From: Treponema sp.
GTDB lineage: Bacteria; Spirochaetota; Spirochaetia; Treponematales; Treponemataceae
Assembly: GCA_017651065.1 (NCBI GenBank)
Contig: JAGCDP010000043.1
Location: 24,511-88,510 of the forward strand
Reading direction: 5' to 3'
Length of the DNA: 64,000 bases
Shown: piece by piece, positions 26,533-36,164 of the stretch
How the letters are laid out: the number at the start of each line of letters is the position of its first letter
Numbering within the stretch: position 1 is the first letter of the stretch
The notes under the pieces: generated by a model
What the model was told of the DNA's origin: nothing
What the model saw: the letters and a program-made list of their open reading frames with translations, nothing else
Databases searched by the model: none
Position numbers and translations under genes: made by a program

Positions 26533-28304
26533 TTGCCAGTATTATAATAAATTGCATATTTATTATAAATACCCATTGTTTTTTGGAGCGACGTATACAT
26601 CTGGAGCCTGTCGTCTGTTACAGGACGCGCAAGTGCAATAATCTGTTCCAACGGGGATTCTGCAATTTTTTGTTCTATTATAGATATTTCGCTATGAAGG
26701 TTAGGGCCGTTGATTATGCATTGTTCTACAGCCTGATTTATTAAAGAGGTGAGTTTGGTCAGTTCTGAAAGGAAAGAGGAAATGGCTGTGTAGGTGGCTT
26801 TTTGTAGTGGCTCTTCGACAATTTCAGGAACTACAGTTTCTGCCTCGCCAACTACTTCAGTTGCAACCTCAACTCCCGGAATCTTCATACTTGCAGAACT
26901 TAATGTATAAGTTTTTACATCTTTGTATTCTGCAATTTTACTTTCGAACCACCAGGCAAACATTTTCATGCGGGCATCGGTAAGAACTTTGTTGCCGTTA
27001 TAATCTACACCATATTCAGGATTAGCGCTGAACCTTGAGCGGCTGTTTATTCCCTGAACAGGAGAAACTCTGCTTGTATTTAAATGACCTGTCTGTTCTG
27101 CGCTGCTTCCTTTTATATGTGTCTGTCCCATAGGGTAAGATAAATCAAGACCTGCAAAGTAAATGTTACGGGCGCCTAAAAGATGGCATAAGCTCCAGGC
27201 ACTGCTTGCAACAGAACCGCCTGCACCTAAGTCTCCAAAAGAACCAAGCTGCTGTTCAAAAAATCCGCTTACAGGAAACATTTCTGAGCATAAAACAATC
27301 TGGCGGCATTTAAAATTAAACACTGCAGGATAAACACTGAGCGGACAAACAAGCACGCTCGAAGGAGAAGCAAGGCCGGCAATGTGTCTGTATGCATAAT
27401 ACTGTGGGTCTGTTATTACAATAAAATGTGGTTCAACTCCAATTTTAAGAAGTGCATGCAAGGCTGTTTCTACGCAAACAATCACGGCATGCTTTTTAAG
27501 TTCTGCCATTTTTGGAAGCAGCTGTTCAAGTGAAGGACCTGCGGCAACTACTACAAAGTTTTCCGGAGCATTTTCAAAATCTTTAGAAAGTTCACGTACA
27601 GTACTGCATTTGGCAATGTTTTCAATATTTTTAATTGAATTCCTTATCCAAAGCTTTTCAAACTTTTTGTAAGTTGCGGCATTAATATCATTCTTGTTGC
27701 GGTTTCGTTCAATAAGGGCAATTACAGAATCAAAATAAGGACGTGCATGCTGAATAAAAGCGGGAATTGCATAAACATACGATGCGTTCAAGCCTGTATT
27801 TCCTATATTTATCTGGTTTCCTTCTAAAAGAGGCATAAGAGAATCGACAGGGCAGCCAAGTGCAATAACAAGCTGCTCCACTGCAAAAACATCACTCCAA
27901 TCAATGTAAAAAAGGGCACCAAAAAAATGAATAGGATCAGGTTCAATAAGGACAAGCTTCTTTACGGGGCACTCACGCACGCTTTTTGTTATGAGTCTTG
28001 CAAGTGAACAAAACTGCCAGCCAAGACCCGCTCCCATAAAAATAACTGTTTCCTTCTGCTTTGCCGCAAGTTGTTCTGCCGCTGTCTGGCCTTCGCGTTC
28101 GGGATTATAGGAAGAGTGCAGGAGCATATTATCAATTTGTGCAGTCATACTTCCATTTTTTGCAGGCATGACTGTCCAGAAAGAAAAAATGCTTTTATCG
28201 TCTCCATTTGAATTGATATCTTCTATAATAGAATGGTATAAATCGGCTAATGCAGGGAATCTTGACTTGAATAACTGTATATTTTTATTCCAGATAGAGT
28301 TCAA
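26529..28304 (-). CDS. DUF115 (MptE-like) motility-associated protein
   Basis: This 591-residue protein contains the DUF115/PF01973 core, with the nucleotide-site pattern FVVVAAGPSLEQLLP, then FIVITDPQYYAYRH, GGSVASSAWSLCHLLGARNIYFAGLDLSYP and a following HIKGSS. An N-terminal region (70-170) looks Rossmann-like (VIFMGAGLGWQFCSLARL, LVLIEPDP). Flagellar Maf proteins of this family attach sugar groups such as pseudaminic acid to flagellin. Archaeal relatives are pterin kinases. A flagellar glycosylation role in a spirochete is plausible inference, but no flagellar gene is nearby. It overlaps the PBP gene by 20 bp. Confidence 0.85.
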   Translation of the reverse strand: MNSIWNKNIQLFKSRFPALADLYHSIIEDINSNGDDKSIFSFWTVMPAKNGSMTAQIDNMLLHSSYNPEREGQTAAEQLAAKQKETVIFMGAGLGWQFCSLARLITKSVRECPVKKLVLIEPDPIHFFGALFYIDWSDVFAVEQLVIALGCPVDSLMPLLEGNQINIGNTGLNASYVYAIPAFIQHARPYFDSVIALIERNRNKNDINAATYKKFEKLWIRNSIKNIENIAKCSTVRELSKDFENAPENFVVVAAGPSLEQLLPKMAELKKHAVIVCVETALHALLKIGVEPHFIVITDPQYYAYRHIAGLASPSSVLVCPLSVYPAVFNFKCRQIVLCSEMFPVSGFFEQQLGSFGDLGAGGSVASSAWSLCHLLGARNIYFAGLDLSYPMGQTHIKGSSAEQTGHLNTSRVSPVQGINSRSRFSANPEYGVDYNGNKVLTDARMKMFAWWFESKIAEYKDVKTYTLSSASMKIPGVEVATEVVGEAETVVPEIVEEPLQKATYTAISSFLSELTKLTSLINQAVEQCIINGPNLHSEISIIEQKIAESPLEQIIALARPVTDDRLQMYTSLQKTMGIYNKYAIYYNTGK

Positions 28305-30165
28305 TTATTGTATTCTCCGTAAGCGGGGTACCAGGTTCAGGATTCTGACTTGTTACCCAGCCACTTCCGTTAATGTTGAGTTTTCCCTTTGACTGCTCCA
28401 TAAGAGGCAGCAAATCTTTTTTAGAATATCCTGTGAAGTCCGGAGTGAGTGAGCCTATGGTAATATCTTTTGTATTTGGAATTGTAATAACACCGTTATG
28501 CTCTACAGAAGAAGCTTTACCTCTGCTCATACCCATGTAGTCAATTATTGTATCTGCAGCTTCTGCAATTACAGGAGCAACAATTCGTCCACCGTAAGTT
28601 TCGCCCTTTGCTTTTTCTACAACAATGTAAAGAACAATTTCAGGGTCATCTACAGGAAAAATTGCAAGACAGCTTGAAAGAAAGTCTGTATCACTATAGC
28701 CGCCGTTTACTTTATCTGCCATCTGGGCTGTACCGGTTTTTACACCAATAGGAACATCGCCGATATTTGCGCGGGAACCTGTACCTGTTGTAGCAGTTGT
28801 TTCCATACAGCTCAAAACATATTCTGCAGTAGTTTCTTTAAATACGCGGTTTTTATATTCAGGTTCATGTTCGTAAAGAACAGTTCCATCCTTGTCTGTA
28901 ATTTTATGGATAACAGAAAGCTTTACCGGAACACCACCGTTTGCAATTGCTGTAGCAGCCTGTACCATCTGAAGTGCCGAAACGCTTATTTCCTGACCAA
29001 TTGCAATTGTAGGCTTTGAACGAGCAGACCAGCTTTTACTGTCTCTGTCCTTTACAATACCTGTTGTTTCTCCGGTAAGTTCAATACCTGTTCTCTGTCC
29101 AAAACCAAGCTGGCGGATTCTTGCAATAAATGTGTCTTCGCTAACCTTATCACTAATCTGTCCAAGAACATCGTTGCAGGAATATTTTAAGGCTTCACGA
29201 GGAGTAAGCCATCCGTGATTTTCAAGACATTTAATTCTTATTGTTTCACCACCAGGAATCTTGTGTTCATAAACTCCATCGCACAAGAAGCTGTCGTTAG
29301 GATTAATTGTTCCTTCATCAAAAACAATACCAAGTGTAAAGATTTTGAATACAGAACCAGGTTCATAGGCATCGGCAGCAGGCTTATTGGTACGTTCTGC
29401 TATAGTAGAGCTTCCATATTCATTAAGGTTAGCTGCCGGAAGACTTATATAAGTAAGAAGTTCACCTGTGCGGGAATCTGCTGCTAAAAGCATCATACTT
29501 TCGGCCTGTGTATTTTCCATTGTTTTATAGGCAATCTGTTCAAGTTTATATTGAAGATTTGCATCTATACTAAGGTAAATATTTTTACCCTGTTCCGGTG
29601 TTTCAAGACTTTTATCAATTTCGGGGTAGAGTATGTTCTGCTGTGAAAATTCAATTCCTGCAAGACCGTTTCCTTCATCGCCCATGTATCCAATAAGCTG
29701 AGAAGCAAGAGCACCATTAGGATAAACTCGTCCCGGAAGCTTTTCGTAACTTACATAATTATAGCCGCATTCCTTTGTGCGCTGACTTATTTCTTCATAT
29801 TCTGTTTGCGAAGCTTTTTTCTTCAATATAACATATTCGCGTTTCTTATCTACACGGGCAAAAAGCTCTTCTTCTGAAACACCAAGTACCCCAGCCATGT
29901 TTTTGCTGAAGGCTTCGGGATTTTTAATATCTTTTGTACTTACACCAACACGGTAAAAGTTAGTCTGAACTGCAAGCGGAAAGCCTGAACGGTCTACAAT
30001 AGAACCTCGCTCAATAACAGGAACATTTTGAGGCTTTGGAGACGACGGCTGCAGTGCAAGCTTTAAGTATGCTACTAAAACAGAAATTACAAGTATGCCG
30101 CAGAAAGAGAAAAAAACTATAACCCGTTTAGTTTTAAAAAATGAATTCAATTTGTTCCCGCCCAA
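28285..30165 (-). CDS. Class B penicillin-binding protein (FtsI/PBP2-type) with PASTA domain
   Basis: This transpeptidase cross-links peptidoglycan. It has an N-terminal membrane helix (VIVFFSFCGILVISVLVAYL), a PBP dimerisation domain beginning IERGSIVDRSG, and a transpeptidase domain. The nucleophile lies in GSVFK (S271, K274), the second motif is SCN (S329-N331), and KTGTAQ is at about 476. A PASTA domain closes the protein (IGSLTPDFTGYSKKDLLPLMEQ to EPGTPLTENTIIELYLE). The start is a TTG. A second TTG 15 bases downstream, giving MNSFFKTKR, is equally possible. FtsI versus a side-wall PBP cannot be resolved from sequence alone, and no mraW/ftsL-type neighbours are present. Confidence 0.92.
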   Translation of the reverse strand: MGGNKLNSFFKTKRVIVFFSFCGILVISVLVAYLKLALQPSSPKPQNVPVIERGSIVDRSGFPLAVQTNFYRVGVSTKDIKNPEAFSKNMAGVLGVSEEELFARVDKKREYVILKKKASQTEYEEISQRTKECGYNYVSYEKLPGRVYPNGALASQLIGYMGDEGNGLAGIEFSQQNILYPEIDKSLETPEQGKNIYLSIDANLQYKLEQIAYKTMENTQAESMMLLAADSRTGELLTYISLPAANLNEYGSSTIAERTNKPAADAYEPGSVFKIFTLGIVFDEGTINPNDSFLCDGVYEHKIPGGETIRIKCLENHGWLTPREALKYSCNDVLGQISDKVSEDTFIARIRQLGFGQRTGIELTGETTGIVKDRDSKSWSARSKPTIAIGQEISVSALQMVQAATAIANGGVPVKLSVIHKITDKDGTVLYEHEPEYKNRVFKETTAEYVLSCMETTATTGTGSRANIGDVPIGVKTGTAQMADKVNGGYSDTDFLSSCLAIFPVDDPEIVLYIVVEKAKGETYGGRIVAPVIAEAADTIIDYMGMSRGKASSVEHNGVITIPNTKDITIGSLTPDFTGYSKKDLLPLMEQSKGKLNINGSGWVTSQNPEPGTPLTENTIIELYLE

Positions 30166-30217
30166 ATCTAAAATAAATACATTTAAACTATACTCTTATT
30201 TTGGCCGATAGACAAGT

Positions 30218-31423
30218 ATGGAAATAATCAGTTTTGTACAACAACCCAAAAAAAAGCGGACAATAACGTTTCCAGTCCGTCCTAAAAGCTATAATTCTGT
30301 TTCTTTTGCATATACATACCCATCCGAAAAGCATATTTTTAAGGCCGGAAAGGTTCATAATGATTTAACTGTAAAAGGCTGCTTTGCTGCATTGGGGCAG
30401 GGTGTCTCTGATTTTGGCAGTCTTATTGCACGTAATATAAAGGCAATTGTGATTTCTATATTCGCAGTACTTGGAATTGCGGGGCTTGGAATTACAGCAT
30501 TTTTTGTAACAGATTATACCTTAAGTCACACAAAAATCATAACTTTAAATGCCGAAGATTCCTTCGATATTGATACTCTTGACTCTCTGATGAAAAACTT
30601 TGCCCTTGAACTTACAAGTGATGTTGATGAAAACGGACTGATTACAGACAGTACAGGCACTGCAATTTCTGCAAGTCTGCTTTCTCAACCGGTAGAGTAT
30701 CAGACTTATAAGGTAAAAAGCGGTGACACAATAAGCGGAATTGCTAAAAAGTTTGGACTTACAAATATTTCTACTCTGATTTCTGTTAATGATATTGGAA
30801 ATGTCCGCCAGCTTGGAGCAGGGCAGAAACTTAAGATTCCTTCAATTGACGGTATTATTTATACAGTAAAAGCAGGCGACTCACTTCAAAAAATCGCCAG
30901 TTCAAATAATATCAGGCTTGAAAGTATTCTTGATGTAAACGAACTTACAACAGAAACACTTACAGTAGGCCAGCAGCTCTTTTTACCTGGAGTTGGTCTT
31001 GACCAGAAGACACTTCAATCAAGAATGGGTGAACTTTTCATTCTGCCTATTTCTGCAAGCTTCCGCTGGTCTTCTCCTTATGGCTGGCGTGCAGATCCGT
31101 TTACAGGAGTTCAGTCGTTCCACACTGGTATAGATATGGCTTGTCCTGAAGGAACTCCTATTCTTGCCGCAATGAGCGGAAAAGTTGCTGATGTTGGATA
31201 TAACCGTACATACGGAAACTATATCATCATAAATCATGGAAACGGTTACCAGACCTTGTATGCACATATGTCAAAAACAATTGCAACAAAAGGTCAATAT
31301 GTAACTCAGGGAACAAAAATTGGACTTGTAGGTTCTACCGGATATTCTACAGGTCCGCACCTGCATTTTATGGTTTATAAAAACGGAAATAGAATAGATC
31401 CAATGACAGTACTTAAAAAATAG
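30218..31423 (+). CDS. LysM/M23 peptidoglycan endopeptidase, membrane-anchored
   Basis: A cytoplasmic N-terminus of about 75 residues precedes one membrane helix (IKAIVISIFAVLGIAGLGITAFF). Two LysM domains follow (YKVKSGDTISGIAKKFGL and YTVKAGDSLQKIASSNNI, about residues 168-258). A C-terminal M23 metallopeptidase has zinc ligands in FHTGIDMA and GPHLHFMV, with LYAHMS between them. This design fits murein hydrolases or their activators acting at division or growth sites. The gene is divergent from the PBP gene. The ATG lacks a clear Shine-Dalgarno. Confidence 0.94.
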   Translation: MEIISFVQQPKKKRTITFPVRPKSYNSVSFAYTYPSEKHIFKAGKVHNDLTVKGCFAALGQGVSDFGSLIARNIKAIVISIFAVLGIAGLGITAFFVTDYTLSHTKIITLNAEDSFDIDTLDSLMKNFALELTSDVDENGLITDSTGTAISASLLSQPVEYQTYKVKSGDTISGIAKKFGLTNISTLISVNDIGNVRQLGAGQKLKIPSIDGIIYTVKAGDSLQKIASSNNIRLESILDVNELTTETLTVGQQLFLPGVGLDQKTLQSRMGELFILPISASFRWSSPYGWRADPFTGVQSFHTGIDMACPEGTPILAAMSGKVADVGYNRTYGNYIIINHGNGYQTLYAHMSKTIATKGQYVTQGTKIGLVGSTGYSTGPHLHFMVYKNGNRIDPMTVLKK

Positions 31424-31432
31424 GAAAAAAAG

Positions 31433-31681
31433 ATGTATAATATTAGTGTTTGCAAGGGATGTGGACGAACCCTTAATAAAGATTACTTGTTTTGTCCATG
31501 GTGCGGTATTTCAAGAGTTTCAGATGCTGATGACAAAGAATCGCTTGAAATGATGCTTAATCATTATGAAGAAGACAGAAAAGATGTCAGACGAAAGCAG
31601 CTCTACGAAATGGAGCGCGAGCTTGAAGATCTTGAGCAGGAGCTTTCGGTTCTGGTATTAAGTGCGGAGATGCATAAATGA
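31433..31681 (+). CDS. Small zinc-ribbon protein with coiled-coil tail
   Basis: This 82-residue protein has two CxxC knuckles (CKGCG and CPWCG) forming a zinc ribbon. The charged helix RRKQLYEMERELEDLEQELS is probably a coiled coil. It lies between the M23 gene (9 bp) and the next gene (ATGA overlap), so it is cotranscribed. I cannot name a family with confidence. Confidence 0.75.
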   Translation: MYNISVCKGCGRTLNKDYLFCPWCGISRVSDADDKESLEMMLNHYEEDRKDVRRKQLYEMERELEDLEQELSVLVLSAEMHK

Positions 31682-33870
31682 AAAAATATCTGATTGCTGC
31701 GGCATTTGTTTTAGGAATTACGCTTCCACTTTGCGCAAAAATTTCTTTCGGCACATTTGATTTGAACAAAAATGATGAAGTTCTTTTTTCGTTGAGCCAG
31801 AATATGCCTGGAACAAACAGCTACAGCTCACTGTTCTATTCAAAGCTTGTAAATGGTGCAAGCAAGAATTTACCGGAGCTTTTGACCTGCTATCCTGAGC
31901 AGCTTGAGCTTCTGGATGAAGGAACAGTACTTCAGATTCGTAACCGCTACGGAACAGGCCGTTACAACACAAAAACAGATTCTTTTGACTGGTTCGAAAA
32001 GAACGACGGCATTCCTGTAAATTCGCTTCCTGTTTCGCCATATTCAATCAGTTCAGACGGAAAATGGCTTGTTAAAATAGAAAAATATTCACTTTCTACA
32101 GGCTCTCTTGTAATTCAAAATGTTCAGTCAGGTAAAACTGCTGTTTTATGCGAAAGCGTACGCCAGAGCTATAAGAGCCTTCCTGTAAAATGGTCTCCGG
32201 ACGGAACAATTCTTATTTATGAAAAAGAAGGTGCACTTTATTTCTGTAATCCGGATGCTGTACTCCGCAAGGTCGAAATGGATGAAAAATACCGCAAAAT
32301 CGGCCGTGGAACAATCAATTCAGTAAACTGGTCAAGCGAAAAGTCGCTTATTTATATAGATGATTATTTAGTTTATCAGATTAATTCAAAGGAACTTTAT
32401 ACACTCGGACTTTATTCTGGAATTATTGGTCAGGGTAAGGCAATTGGTAGACTTCCTTCACAGTTTAATTCTGCCAGTGACAGATTCAGCGTAAACAGCA
32501 GTGCAAAATCATTCGTAATTGTTCAGAACAACCGCCTTTTTACATATCTTAAATTGCAGAATCAGAATCATTCGTGTGATTATATGGATGTTATTTATTC
32601 ACGCCCATACACAGATTCAACTGCAAGCCTTATAGATTTCTTTGTTTTCTGGGATTCAAATGATCAGCCTGTTTTGTGGCTCGAAAAACTTCCTTATGAC
32701 GGCAGCAAGGAAAAGGGTGCTGTTTATAAACTTGGAACAAAAACAACTCAGGTACTCGAAATTGAAGATTCCGGTAAGCCTTTTATTTCTCCGGACGGAA
32801 CAAAGGTTGCCTTTTATGCAGGTGCTGCAATTTACGTTTATGATATTAACAACTGGCAGCGCGTTGCAGATTTAGTAGGCGAAAAAATTGCTTCTGCAAT
32901 CTGGGTAAACCGCAATGTAATTTATGTTGGTGGTGAAAAAACAATCCGCAAGTGGAATCTTCTTTCTAATACAAATGAAGTTATAATGCTTTCTTCTGCA
33001 GTTGCAGGTTATTGGGAAGGCAATGAAGATACAATTGTTGCAGATACAGGCTTGGGTTCTTACTATAAATATAATGCAGAAAAGAAAACCTGGAAAAAGA
33101 CTTCTGTTGCAACAGCCCAACCAAAAAGTCAGAACGGCCGCTACAGAATTTTTGCAGGAACAACTTCGAACAGTCTTTATGAAAACGCTTTGTATGTACG
33201 AACCTTGAGCAAAAAAGCAGTTACTAAAGCTTTGTACGAAGAAAGTGTAACAAAGGTTGCCGCTCCTAAAAAAGTTGCCCTGATTTTTGATGCCTACGAC
33301 AATGCAGACGGTTTAAGTGAAATCCTTTCTGTTTTGCGAAAATATAATGTGCCTGGAACCTTCTTTATTAATGGAGAATTTATTCGCCGCTATCCATCTG
33401 AAACTAAACAGATTGTTTTGAACGGTTATCAGACTGCTTCTATGTTCTTCAGTCAGACAGACCTTGTAAATAACCCGTTTGTAGTTGATGAAGAATTTAT
33501 CCGCCGTGGTCTTGCACGTAACGAAGATGAATTCTACAACTGCACAGGAACAGAGCTTTCATTGTACTGGCATGGCCCGTATTATTCAGTAAATAATGAT
33601 ATTATCAAATATGCAAAAACTGCAGGCTATGAAACAATTGTTTCTTACAGCCGTTTGAATGATTCTGAATTGCTCGACAAAGATACAAAACCTGAACAGA
33701 TTATTCAGGATTACTGCAATACACTTTCAAAGATTGGTGGGGGAGTAGTGCCTGTAAGCGTAGGTTTTGCACAGGGCAGCCGCACCGAACCACTGTATAA
33801 TTATCTTGATTTATTGATTTGTGCACTGCTTGATTCCGGCTTTGAATTTGTAAATATTCAAGATTTGTAA
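31678..33870 (+). CDS. Secreted beta-propeller protein with degenerate NodB-like deacetylase domain
   Basis: This 730-residue protein begins with a signal peptide ending LPLCAK. Residues about 20-500 show repeated WD40/TolB-like blades (YSISSDGKWLVKIEKYS, VKWSPDGTILIYEKEG, PFISPDGTKVAFYAG). The C-terminal 200 residues resemble a polysaccharide deacetylase: VALIFDAYDNADGLSEILSV, then VPGTFFINGEFIRRYP. Where active enzymes have HxxxH zinc ligands after the GTFF strand, this protein has YQTASMFF, so canonical metal binding is lost. LYWHGPYYSVN may mimic the RxPY loop. It is probably a periplasmic or surface sugar-binding protein rather than an active deacetylase. Confidence 0.78.
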   Translation: MKKYLIAAAFVLGITLPLCAKISFGTFDLNKNDEVLFSLSQNMPGTNSYSSLFYSKLVNGASKNLPELLTCYPEQLELLDEGTVLQIRNRYGTGRYNTKTDSFDWFEKNDGIPVNSLPVSPYSISSDGKWLVKIEKYSLSTGSLVIQNVQSGKTAVLCESVRQSYKSLPVKWSPDGTILIYEKEGALYFCNPDAVLRKVEMDEKYRKIGRGTINSVNWSSEKSLIYIDDYLVYQINSKELYTLGLYSGIIGQGKAIGRLPSQFNSASDRFSVNSSAKSFVIVQNNRLFTYLKLQNQNHSCDYMDVIYSRPYTDSTASLIDFFVFWDSNDQPVLWLEKLPYDGSKEKGAVYKLGTKTTQVLEIEDSGKPFISPDGTKVAFYAGAAIYVYDINNWQRVADLVGEKIASAIWVNRNVIYVGGEKTIRKWNLLSNTNEVIMLSSAVAGYWEGNEDTIVADTGLGSYYKYNAEKKTWKKTSVATAQPKSQNGRYRIFAGTTSNSLYENALYVRTLSKKAVTKALYEESVTKVAAPKKVALIFDAYDNADGLSEILSVLRKYNVPGTFFINGEFIRRYPSETKQIVLNGYQTASMFFSQTDLVNNPFVVDEEFIRRGLARNEDEFYNCTGTELSLYWHGPYYSVNNDIIKYAKTAGYETIVSYSRLNDSELLDKDTKPEQIIQDYCNTLSKIGGGVVPVSVGFAQGSRTEPLYNYLDLLICALLDSGFEFVNIQDL

Positions 33871-33873
33871 CAC

Positions 33874-33967
33874 GTCATTGCGAGCGAAGCGTGGCAATCC
33901 AGGAATTAAAATGCATTCATAAATATGGATTGCCACGTCGTTCACTTCGTTCACTCCTCGCAATGAC
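33874..33967. repeat. Family A dispersed repeat, paired inverted copies
   Basis: GTCATTGCGAGCGAAGCG... (33874-33900) faces an inverted copy ending CTCGCAATGAC (33927-33967). Together they form a foldback of about 94 bp between the propeller gene and fusA. The inverted copy contains a short internal GTTCACTTC duplication. It may also terminate the upstream transcript. Confidence 0.85.
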
Positions 33968-33981
33968 AATTGCACTATATA

Positions 33982-34010
33982 TTTTCAAATCCTCAATAAT
34001 ACATTATAAT
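33982..34010 (+). promoter_or_regulatory. Sigma70-type promoter of fusA
   Basis: TTTTCA (33982-33987), a 17-base spacer and TATAAT (34005-34010). The predicted start is near 34017, so the leader begins with a degenerate family B hairpin. Confidence 0.65.
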
Positions 34011-34015
34011 AACTC

Positions 34016-34044
34016 TGTCATTGCCGTGCTTGACACTGCAATCT
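34016..34044 (+). repeat. Degenerate family B hairpin in the fusA leader
   Basis: ATTGCCGTG and CACTGCAAT pair with one mismatch around a CTTGA loop, matching the layout of the intergenic copies at 40441, 43918 and 60364. It would be the first structure in the fusA mRNA. Confidence 0.6.
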
Positions 34045-34065
34045 ATTTTTATAACGAGGAAACTT

Positions 34066-36117
34066 ATGTCTCTAGACAAAATGAGAAACATCGGTATCAT
34101 GGCTCATATTGATGCCGGAAAGACTACTACAACTGAACGAATCTTATATTATACAGGAAAAATCCATAAAATTGGTGAAATAGACGACGGCCAGGCAACA
34201 ATGGACTGGATGCAGCAGGAGCAGGAGCGTGGAATTACAATCTGTTCTGCCGCAACTACTACTTACTGGCGTGATCATCAGATAAATATTATTGATACTC
34301 CGGGACACGTAGACTTTACAGCAGAGGTTGAGCGTTCTTTGCGCGTACTCGATGGTGCTGTTGCAGTTATCTGTGCAGTTGATGGTGTTCAGCCACAGAC
34401 AGAAACTGTTTGGAAGCAGGCAGATGAGTTTAGTGTTCCTCGTCTTTGTTTTATGAATAAGATGGACCGAATTGGTGCAGACTTTTTTGGTTCCATGGAC
34501 GATGTTGCCCAGAAGTTTGGTGTAGAAACTTTAGCTTTGCAGATCCCAATCGGTGAAGGCCCAGATTTTGAAGGTGTAATTGATCTTCTTAAAATGAAGG
34601 AGCTCCGTTGGTCTGCCGAAGACGAAGGTGAAACAATTACCGAAAGTGATATTGACGCAAGCCGCTTAGACCAGGCAAATGAATGGCGCGAAAAGCTTGT
34701 AGAAACTGTTGCCGGTGCAGATGACGCACTTATGGAACTCTATCTTGACGGTAAGGAAATCAGCGTAGAACAGCTTAAGGCTGCAATCCGCAAAGGTACT
34801 ATTGCCCGCAGTTATGTTCCATTTGTTATGGGTAGTGCCCGTCATAATCAGGGTGTTCAGCCGCTTATTGATGCAGTTGTTGATTACCTTCCTTGTCCGA
34901 CTGATGTGCCTCCTGCAAAAGGTCTTAAGATTAAAAAAGATCAGCAGGAAGATATTGAAATTCCATGCGACCCTTCAAAAATGCCATGCGGACTTGTATT
35001 CAAGATTCAGTATGACCGCGAAATGGGACCACTCTGCTATGTACGTATGTACTCTGGAAAAATCCCTACTGGTACACAAATCTACAATATTAATAAGAAA
35101 AAACGCGAGCGTGTAAACAGAATCCTTCGTATGCACGCAAATAAATCAGATTCAATCGACAGTTTGAGCGCCGGTGACATTGCAGTTTTCATTGGCCTTA
35201 AGTTTGCTCAGACTGGTGATACCATTGGTACAGAAGCCTTCAACGTTTTGCTCGAACAGCCTGTATTCCCTCAGCCTGTTATTTCTGTTGCTCTTGAACC
35301 AGAAAGCATGAGCGAAAAGGATAAGATGACAGAAACACTTAAGATTCTTAGTCAGGAAGACCCGACCTTTACATCACACGAAGATGCAGAAACTGGTCAG
35401 CTTATTATCAGCGGAATGGGAGAGCTTCACCTTGATGTTCTTGTTACCCGTATGCGCGATGACTTTGGCGTAAAATGTAATGTTGGTGCTCCTCAGGTTA
35501 CTTATCGTGAATCTGTTAGTGGAAGCGGTGAAGCAACAGAAGAATACAGCCGCGTACTTGGTGGTAAAGAAAATACTGCAGGTCTTACAATTTCTGTTGA
35601 ACGGCTTGAAAAGGGTGAAGGTAATTCTGTTGATATTACTTGCCGTTATGCCGAAATCCCAGAGGAAATTATTGAAGCAATTCGTGACGGCTTTAAGAAC
35701 GCACTCGATTCAGGAATCAACTACGGTTATCCATGTACAGAAGTTGGCGTAAAGGTAACAAATATTGTTTACAATGAATTGACATCTACACCTTTTGCAT
35801 TTGAAGCATGTGCCGCTCAGGTTTTTGATAAAGCTTGTAATGCAGCAGGCCCGGAAATCCTTGAGCCTGTTATGAATGTTGATATTTCTTGTCCAAAGGA
35901 ATTTGTTGGACCTGCTTCGAGCCAGCTCAGTCAGCGTGGTGGAAGCATTATGGGCCAGGATTCAAAACCAACCGGCGATGTAATTCACGCCCAGGCTCCA
36001 ATGGCAAATATGTTTGGATTTACAACAAATCTTCGCTCGGCAACACAGGGAAGAGCAAGCTTCAGTATGGAGTTCAGTCATTTCCAGGTTAAAGTCGGCG
36101 GATTAAATAGTTATTAA
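34066..36117 (+). CDS. fusA: Elongation factor G
   Basis: This GTPase drives ribosomal translocation or recycling. The G1 motif [12 protein letters not shown], the switch region [36 protein letters not shown] and [10 protein letters not shown] are all present. Domains II-V follow (domain [18 protein letters not shown]...; C-terminal [33 protein letters not shown]). I chose the ATG at 34066 because GAGG lies 6 bases before it. A TTG-started extension upstream is only the repeat in the leader. Spirochetes often have two diverged EF-G proteins, and I cannot tell which this is. No str-operon ribosomal genes are adjacent. Confidence 0.94.
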   Translation: MSLDKMRNIGIMAHIDAGKTTTTERILYYTGKIHKIGEIDDGQATMDWMQQEQERGITICSAATTTYWRDHQINIIDTPGHVDFTAEVERSLRVLDGAVAVICAVDGVQPQTETVWKQADEFSVPRLCFMNKMDRIGADFFGSMDDVAQKFGVETLALQIPIGEGPDFEGVIDLLKMKELRWSAEDEGETITESDIDASRLDQANEWREKLVETVAGADDALMELYLDGKEISVEQLKAAIRKGTIARSYVPFVMGSARHNQGVQPLIDAVVDYLPCPTDVPPAKGLKIKKDQQEDIEIPCDPSKMPCGLVFKIQYDREMGPLCYVRMYSGKIPTGTQIYNINKKKRERVNRILRMHANKSDSIDSLSAGDIAVFIGLKFAQTGDTIGTEAFNVLLEQPVFPQPVISVALEPESMSEKDKMTETLKILSQEDPTFTSHEDAETGQLIISGMGELHLDVLVTRMRDDFGVKCNVGAPQVTYRESVSGSGEATEEYSRVLGGKENTAGLTISVERLEKGEGNSVDITCRYAEIPEEIIEAIRDGFKNALDSGINYGYPCTEVGVKVTNIVYNELTSTPFAFEACAAQVFDKACNAAGPEILEPVMNVDISCPKEFVGPASSQLSQRGGSIMGQDSKPTGDVIHAQAPMANMFGFTTNLRSATQGRASFSMEFSHFQVKVGGLNSY

Positions 36118-36124
36118 ACAGCAC

Positions 36125-36152
36125 GTCATTGCCGCGCTGCGCTCGCAATGAC
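36125..36152. repeat. Family A dispersed repeat, short palindromic copy
   Basis: GTCATTGCCGCGCTGCGC and CTCGCAATGAC form a 28-bp near-palindrome, ending 12 bases before the next ATG and just before its GGAG ribosome site. If translated from an upstream ATG it would give MPRCARND, which I treat as non-coding. Confidence 0.8.
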
Positions 36153-36164
36153 GAAGGAGTTTTT

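Noticed and set aside
33891..34112. Short open frame running from the repeat into fusA
   Set aside because: Its first half is translated dispersed repeat and its second half is out of frame with EF-G.
36129..36164. Upstream ATG extending the YdjI-like protein by 12 residues
   Set aside because: The extension is encoded by the family A repeat, whereas the ATG at 36165 has a proper ribosome site and matches the family start.
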